This document shows, in pieces, positions 60,061-64,000 of a DNA stretch of 64,000 nucleotides; positions within the stretch are counted from its first letter, which is position 1, and each line of letters starts with the position of its first letter. The position numbers were made by a program, and so were the translations under genes. Under the pieces are notes generated by a model. It saw nothing but the letters and a program-made list of their open reading frames with translations, had not been told where the DNA came from and searched no databases. The DNA comes from UBA5314 sp964635975 (GTDB taxonomy: Bacteria > Bacillota > Syntrophomonadia > Syntrophomonadales > Syntrophomonadaceae): assembly GCA_964635975.1 (NCBI GenBank), contig CAZWPO010000004.1, positions 1 through 64,000 of the forward strand. Direction: 5' to 3'.

Positions 60061-60450
60061 CTATATTCCCGTTCGGTATTCCATATTGGTTGTGATCCTG
60101 GCTCCAAAGGGAATCAGCCCCAAAAGAGCAAGCTTGAAATGCTGAAGGCCAAACGGTATTCCAATTAAGGTTATGCAAAAAATAAGCCCGATGATAACAT
60201 GAGTGATCGCAAATTCCCAACCGAAAAAGATGATCCAGATGATATTGAATATCAACCCACCGGCACCGAAGTGCCCTGGGTCAATATCTCTCCCAAAAGG
60301 CCACAGGACAAAACCTGCTATCTTAAAGCACTGTATACCGAATGGTATGCCTATAATTGTTATGCACCAGAGCAAACCGGCGATAGCCCACAGGACTGCT
60401 CCGATAATACCGCCCAATATCAGCCAGATGATGTTGCCGATTACACTCAT
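60061..60450 (-). CDS. YccF family inner-membrane protein
   Basis: A 129-residue membrane protein with two copies of the YccF (DUF307) helix pair: IGNIIWLILGGIIGAVLWAIAGLLWCITIIGIPFGIQCFKIA and LIFNIIWIIFFGWEFAITHVIIGLIFCITLIGIPFGLQHFKLA. IGIPFG is repeated in each half. The family function is unknown. ATG 60450 is preferred, with GAAGGGGGGAG upstream. Its end converges on the small gene at 59876. Confidence 0.85.
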   Translation of the reverse strand: MSVIGNIIWLILGGIIGAVLWAIAGLLWCITIIGIPFGIQCFKIAGFVLWPFGRDIDPGHFGAGGLIFNIIWIIFFGWEFAITHVIIGLIFCITLIGIPFGLQHFKLALLGLIPFGARITTNMEYRTGI

Positions 60451-60765
60451 TTTCTCTCCCCCCTTCTTTATTAGCATATCACAGTTCCCTTTGGTATTCG
60501 CGGCCATCAGCCTCTCATCAAACTCCTACCGCATACTGTCTGTTGATACCTATTATACGAATGCTTCTATCCCGTTTAAATATAGTAATATATTTTATGG
60601 ACATTATTGTTGTGCACATCATGATGCTGTGCTTTTTTGAAATGATTATGGGTCGTACCACGGATTTGCTCTTCTTGTGTTCATTTCTGTATCAAGTGCA
60701 GGGCATTTTAACTTCACGCACGATAGTGTATAATGTTTGAATTGAAATCACTATAAGAGGTCCTG

Positions 60766-61704
60766 ATGATTAATACCAGCATTGGTCAAATACGCGACAA
60801 TTTCTATATTACCGGGTTTGCCGCCTGCCCTATCTTCCTGCTGGATGCCCCTAAACCCGCTCTCTTTGACGGGGGGACTACCTGTGCAGGACGCCTTTAT
60901 GTCGATGCGATCAGATCGATACTTGGAGATCGGAAGCCAGAAATACTGTTCCTGACTCATATGCATTGGGACCACTGCGGTGCCGTTTCCTACCTGAAAG
61001 AGGCCTATCCTGATTTAAAAATAGCCGCCTCCCCAGTTGGGGCGAAAATACTGCAAAATCCAAAAGCTTCAGCTCTGATGGCCAGGCTGAACCAAGATAT
61101 CAGGAGCGATCAGAATAATTTTTCTGATGTTGACCTGACCAAATTGATAAATGATACGTTTTCGCCATTCTCTGTGGATATTTATCTTAAAGATGGACAA
61201 TATTTCGACCTGGGCGGAGGAATTACGGTTCAGGCACTGGCAACTCCCGGCCATACCAGGGACCATTTCAGTTACTACCTTCCCGCTGACAAAACGCTGG
61301 TAGCTGGAGAAGCCTGCGGTGAACTCGACAGCTCGGGCTCGATACTTACTCATTTTCTAGTGGATTATGAAAGCTACATGTACAATCTGCAACGTTTGGC
61401 CTCGCTATCCGCAGAAATTCTGTGCCAGGGCCACCAGTTCGCTTTTATCGGTCGGGAAGAAGTGCAGGCTTTTTTTGAGCGTTCGAGAAGCGAGTCGATC
61501 CGCTACAAAGAAAGGATCTGTGAGCTTCTGGATGAGCAGGACGGTTGTATAGAGAGCGTCATCCAAAAGCTGAAAGCGGAAAGATATGACACCATTATCG
61601 GTCCTAAACAACCTGAGATTCCCTATCTTCTGAACACGACCGCCCAGGTCAGACATCTAGCCTCAAAAATCATTCCGCGCGGCAGTAATAAAATCTCATA
61701 TTAA
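60766..61704 (+). CDS. MBL-fold metallo-hydrolase (paralogue of 24859-25773)
   Basis: A 312-residue MBL protein: LTHMHWDHCGAVSYL (HxHxDH), TPGHTRDHFSYYLPADKTLVAGEACG and CQGHQFAFIG. The usual bridging Asp is Glu here (GEACG), as in the paralogue at 24859. The C-terminal helical region (FFERSRSESIRYKERICELLDEQDGCIESVIQKLKAERYD, NTTAQVRHLA) also matches it. By eye about half of the residues are shared. Two similar genes 36 kb apart suggest an old duplication or functional diversification. The start is ATG at 60766 with AAGAGGTCC upstream; TATAAT at 60728 is a likely -10. Confidence 0.88.
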   Translation: MINTSIGQIRDNFYITGFAACPIFLLDAPKPALFDGGTTCAGRLYVDAIRSILGDRKPEILFLTHMHWDHCGAVSYLKEAYPDLKIAASPVGAKILQNPKASALMARLNQDIRSDQNNFSDVDLTKLINDTFSPFSVDIYLKDGQYFDLGGGITVQALATPGHTRDHFSYYLPADKTLVAGEACGELDSSGSILTHFLVDYESYMYNLQRLASLSAEILCQGHQFAFIGREEVQAFFERSRSESIRYKERICELLDEQDGCIESVIQKLKAERYDTIIGPKQPEIPYLLNTTAQVRHLASKIIPRGSNKISY

Positions 61705-61766
61705 GAGGATTTTTCAATAAATTCAAGAATACTTCTTTTGTGACTATCTAAAAAGGCGGGGGAATA

Positions 61767-62060
61767 GTGGCAGCTCTAAATATTGACGTCAATAAAGTCA
61801 AGGAATGGTTGGAGGAGAATTGGGCCGGACCTAAAAGGTGCCCAATATGCAAGAACAGCAACTGGAATATTTCCGAAATTGCCTGCGAATTGAGACCATA
61901 CTCCGGCAACGAACTGATAGGTTCTGGTCCCATCTATCCAACCGTTGCCATAACCTGCTTGAAATGCGGCCACATACTCCTGTTTAATGCCATTGTTACT
62001 GGTGTAATAGATGAAAAAGGCAAAAAGGAATTGGAAGAAGAACGAAAGGATAGAAAATAA
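61767..62060 (+). CDS. Zinc-ribbon protein
   Basis: A 97-residue protein with CPICKNSNWN (residues 25-28) and CLKCGHILLFNAIVTGV (about 64-67), two CxxC pairs that form a single zinc ribbon, then a basic/acidic helical tail (DEKGKKELEEERKDRK). Unknown function; it could bind nucleic acid or protein. The start is GTG at 61767 behind GGGGGAA. Upstream is an MBL gene; 62061-62320 downstream holds no gene, only a small CCGGCAT/ATGCCGG dyad near 62214-62235. Confidence 0.7.
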   Translation: MAALNIDVNKVKEWLEENWAGPKRCPICKNSNWNISEIACELRPYSGNELIGSGPIYPTVAITCLKCGHILLFNAIVTGVIDEKGKKELEEERKDRK

Positions 62061-62320
62061 CCACGTTTTATCCATCATATTGGCAGTATATAGTTTTGCG
62101 CTTGATCCATCCCCCTAAAAGGTCTAAAATTCCGCAATTCTTCTGGGCTCAAAGATCTTGAACAATCCCGGGACGCCGCTTATTTAATAAGCCCAAAATA
62201 ATTATTTCCCGTCATGCCGGCGCACCTTCCGGCATCTGCCTTTCGCTCTGCGGAGCCGTTTTTTGCCTTGCTCTCTGCAGATTACGCACCCTTGAGTGAC
62301 TGCTTACTAGCAGATTTTTT

Positions 62321-62375
62321 TCTAATGGAATTCTAATCTTTGTCTAAGCATCCTGTAATTGATCACATCTATACT
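62321..62375 (+). promoter_or_regulatory. Response-regulator-type direct repeats and promoter upstream of the DUF4342 operon
   Basis: TCTAAT at 62321, TCTAAT at 62332 and TCTAAG at 62343, precisely 11 bases apart, then -10 TATACT (62370-62375) with no good -35. Three direct repeats spaced by one helical turn are typical of OmpR/PhoB-family activators; one is encoded two genes downstream. Confidence 0.6.
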
Positions 62376-62404
62376 GATAAGACTAAATTACAGGAGGTTT
62401 TATC

Positions 62405-62869
62405 ATGACCATCACCTTAGAATCGATAGAAATGCTGAGGGCGAGAGCTGATGTCACTTACGAGGAAGCTAAGGAGGCCCTGGAAAAATGCAATGGCGAG
62501 CTAGTGGATGCACTTATCTATCTGGAAAAGCAGGAAAAGATTAAAGCGACCGCCGTCAATGGCAACAGCCAGTCTAGCCTTTGGGCAAAACTAAAAAGAC
62601 TGGTCAAAAAGTGCCACGCAATAAGGCTGCTTATCATCAGGGCGGACGATAAACTCATTGATATGCCATTAACTATAGTAATTATCGCCGCCATTTTTGC
62701 TACTCCGCTGCTTATCCTCGGCGTGCTGGTTGCGCTTTTCACCGGATATAAAATTCGCGTCAACAAGCCGGACGGCCAGGATTCAAAGATTAATAAAACC
62801 CTGGATGACATATCATCCGCAGCAGTTAAAGTCAGTGATCAGATGGCAGATGCTATCAACAAGATCTAA
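62405..62869 (+). CDS. DUF4342 protein with N-terminal UBA-like domain
   Basis: A 154-residue protein. Residues 5-44 (ESIEMLRARADVTYEEAKEALEKCNGELVDALIYLEKQ) are a UBA/TS-N-like three-helix fold. Residues 70-130 form the DUF4342 domain with a hydrophobic segment (MPLTIVIIAAIFATPLLILGVLVALFTGYKIRV). A polar tail ends in ISSAAVKVSDQMADAINK. It is found near two-component systems in several Firmicutes, with unknown function; it may be membrane-associated. ATG 62405 has ACAGGAGG upstream. It heads the operon with the response regulator (about 97-base gap) and histidine kinase. Confidence 0.8.
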   Translation: MTITLESIEMLRARADVTYEEAKEALEKCNGELVDALIYLEKQEKIKATAVNGNSQSSLWAKLKRLVKKCHAIRLLIIRADDKLIDMPLTIVIIAAIFATPLLILGVLVALFTGYKIRVNKPDGQDSKINKTLDDISSAAVKVSDQMADAINKI

Positions 62870-62965
62870 CTTTCCGGCATTTTAACTGCAGGTGATATTT
62901 GCCTATCAAACTGGATTATGTAAACATTATAAGCAGAGCGATCAATTAATGAGAGAGTGTTGGGC

Positions 62966-63649
62966 ATGGCCGGCGAACAGATATTGATAATTGAGGACGA
63001 CGTAAAAATAGCTCGTTTTCTAGAGCTCGAACTTATTCATGAAGGCTATACGGTCGAGCAGGAATGGGATGGGCGCAGCGGTCTTGACAGAGCTGCGGCC
63101 GGCACCTTTGATCTCATCATCCTGGATGTGATGCTGCCTTCCATCAACGGCATGGAAGTATTACGGCGTCTGCGGCTTGTCGCCCAGACGCCCGTAATAA
63201 TACTAACTGCTAGGGATGCAGTCACCGATAAAGTGATGGGGCTCGATATCGGGGCTGATGACTATATGAGCAAGCCTTTTGCCATTGAAGAACTGCTGGC
63301 TCGTATACGCGTATTGTTGAAGCGAAGAAAATCCGAATTAGAACAAACGGGCATCATAGCTGCTGCAGGCCTAAAAATGGATACCGGCAGGCATTCTTTC
63401 AGCTACAATAACGAAGCAGTGGAACTCACCAAGAGAGAATACGATTTGCTCAGATATCTGCTTGAAAACATCAATATAGTATTGACCAGGGAACAGATCC
63501 TGGAAAAGGTCTGGGGTTACAACTATTTCGGAGATACTAATGTAGTCGACGTATATATCAGGTACCTGCGCAGCAAAATCGACGACCGGTATGGAATCAA
63601 ACTCATCCACACAGTAAGAGGTGTGGGCTATGTATTAAGATATGAGTAG
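62966..63649 (+). CDS. OmpR/PhoB-family response regulator
   Basis: A 227-residue regulator: receiver domain (1-120) with the phosphoacceptor Asp54 in LIILDVMLPSINGMEV, acidic pocket EDD (10-12), Thr in LTARD and the SKPF lysine. The winged-helix DNA-binding domain (about 130-225) has VELTKREYDLLRYLLENINIVLTREQILEKVWGYNYFGDTNVVDVYIRYLRSKID. The adjacent kinase gene begins at 63642, overlapping by eight bases. The ATG at 62966 is taken, with GAGAGAGTG upstream; TTG/GTG codons directly ahead are possible. It probably binds the 11-base-spaced repeats at 62321. Confidence 0.93.
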   Translation: MAGEQILIIEDDVKIARFLELELIHEGYTVEQEWDGRSGLDRAAAGTFDLIILDVMLPSINGMEVLRRLRLVAQTPVIILTARDAVTDKVMGLDIGADDYMSKPFAIEELLARIRVLLKRRKSELEQTGIIAAAGLKMDTGRHSFSYNNEAVELTKREYDLLRYLLENINIVLTREQILEKVWGYNYFGDTNVVDVYIRYLRSKIDDRYGIKLIHTVRGVGYVLRYE

Positions 63650-64000
63650 AGTAAAGAGTATTATTAGAATTACCAAACTGGTCGTTACCACTACTTTCAG
63701 CATCATCCGCGAACTGACCCGGCTAGTCTTGCCTCATTTGATCCAACTTTTCTGCGGACTGTTCAAGGAAATAAACAAGCGCTTGCGTTTTTCCATAACA
63801 TTCAAAACTACCCTCACCTATACCCTACTCTTCACTACCATACTAATTATCCTGGGCACCCTGCTCACCTGCGGGTTCGCCTACTTTCTTATTTATCATG
63901 CCAATCAGGAACTGCAGAAAAACAACCGGTTGGCTGCCGACTTAATTGGCGAAAACAGTGATATCCCCGGTGAAGCGATCCGCAGATTCGCTGAAATTGA
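63642..64000 (+). CDS. Sensor histidine kinase, N-terminal part (runs off the window)
   Basis: The frame is open to the window end with about 119 codons. It shows a basic N-terminal region (MSRVKSIIRITKL), a long helix (LPHLIQLFCGLFKEINKRLRFSITFKTTL) and a membrane segment at about residues 64-88 (YTLLFTTILIILGTLLTCGFAYFLIYH). An extracytoplasmic sensor start follows (ANQELQKNNRLAADLIGENSDIPGEAIRRFA). The gene overlaps the response regulator by eight bases, with its ATG in the -1 frame. The catalytic domains would lie beyond the window, so the assignment rests on position and membrane layout. Confidence 0.75.
   Translation, partial: MSRVKSIIRITKLVVTTTFSIIRELTRLVLPHLIQLFCGLFKEINKRLRFSITFKTTLTYTLLFTTILIILGTLLTCGFAYFLIYHANQELQKNNRLAADLIGENSDIPGEAIRRFAEI

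Noticed and set aside
62352..62394. CCTGTAATT/AATTACAGG pairing that would mask the ribosome site of the DUF4342 gene
   Set aside because: The predicted transcription start (about 62382, after TATACT) lies downstream of the left arm, so the stem would not form in the main transcript.
1..64000. tRNA or rRNA genes
   Set aside because: No cloverleaf-type TTCGANNC arm contexts or conserved rRNA stretches were recognised on either strand.

Overview
The window is a metagenome-style scaffold: a run of exactly 100 N (18148-18247) interrupts a HAD phosphatase gene. Gene content points to an anaerobic, endospore-lineage Firmicute of class Clostridia, most likely a Syntrophomonas-type fatty-acid oxidiser. 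The evidence is two crotonase-fold acyl-CoA enzymes, an old-yellow-enzyme/2,4-dienoyl-CoA-reductase-like flavoprotein, a NirJ1-type radical SAM protein, DUF3243, a CBO0543-like protein, KtrAB and KimA-type potassium uptake, strong AGGAGG ribosome sites and many TTG/GTG starts. The taxonomic call is inference. No rRNA, tRNA or CRISPR array was seen.

Layout. 1-4.3 kb: KimA-like K+ transporter and htpG, divergent. 4.3-8.9 kb: a mobile region with two practically identical copies of a Y1 (REP-associated/IS200-like) transposase element in direct orientation. They bracket an AT-rich cassette holding a mini-ORF with an in-frame UGA, a secreted precursor with an eight-cysteine C-terminal domain, a small membrane protein and a VKOR/DsbB-like four-cysteine membrane protein. 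8.9-20.5 kb: crotonases, OYE-family reductase, MATE exporter, lactonase-like beta-propeller, a TetR regulator next to lon with matching operator-like sites, the gapped HAD gene and an MBL hydrolase. 20.8-28 kb: a Trx-VWA fusion gene read through an in-frame UGA, a NirJ1-like radical SAM protein, DUF3243, MBL hydrolase and ktrAB. 28.2-33.8 kb: one 1870-residue Ser/Thr kinase-ATPase-GAF-PAS-histidine kinase. 33.8-42.7 kb: acetyltransferases, thioesterase, a GyrI-like protein with a downstream TfoX_C-like gene that also has an in-frame UGA, a hairpin array between two identical palindromes, DUF3795, MBL, nitronate monooxygenase-like and LCP proteins. 42.8-47.2 kb: a five-gene minus-strand operon (TetR-zinc fusion, C45 acyltransferase, stand-alone zinc protein, SDR, methyltransferase). 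47.4-51.5 kb: HTH-Uma2 fusion and a surface-glycan group. 51.6-64 kb: ferritin-like, MBL, guaB, a PatB/MalY-type C-S lyase, lipoprotein, WsfD-like membrane protein, GAF protein, YccF, another MBL, and a DUF4342-response regulator-histidine kinase operon that runs off the end.

Most notable result. Two genes, and possibly a third, only make sense if UGA is read as selenocysteine. In the Trx-VWA fusion, UGA replaces the first cysteine of the thioredoxin CxxC motif. It is followed 17 nt later by a GGU loop on a stem, the usual form of a bacterial SECIS. In the TfoX_C-like gene, UGA sits where I recall relatives carrying cysteine, again with a nearby stem-loop. The third is a UxxC mini-ORF just upstream of the cysteine-rich secreted precursor and its VKOR-like partner, which could form one disulfide/selenium-based peptide system. 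The selenocysteine machinery (selA, selB, selC, selD) is not in the window, so these remain predictions.

Other themes: five MBL-fold hydrolases, several small cysteine-rich zinc-type proteins, palindromic repeats related to Y1 transposases, and operator-like palindromes in front of regulators.
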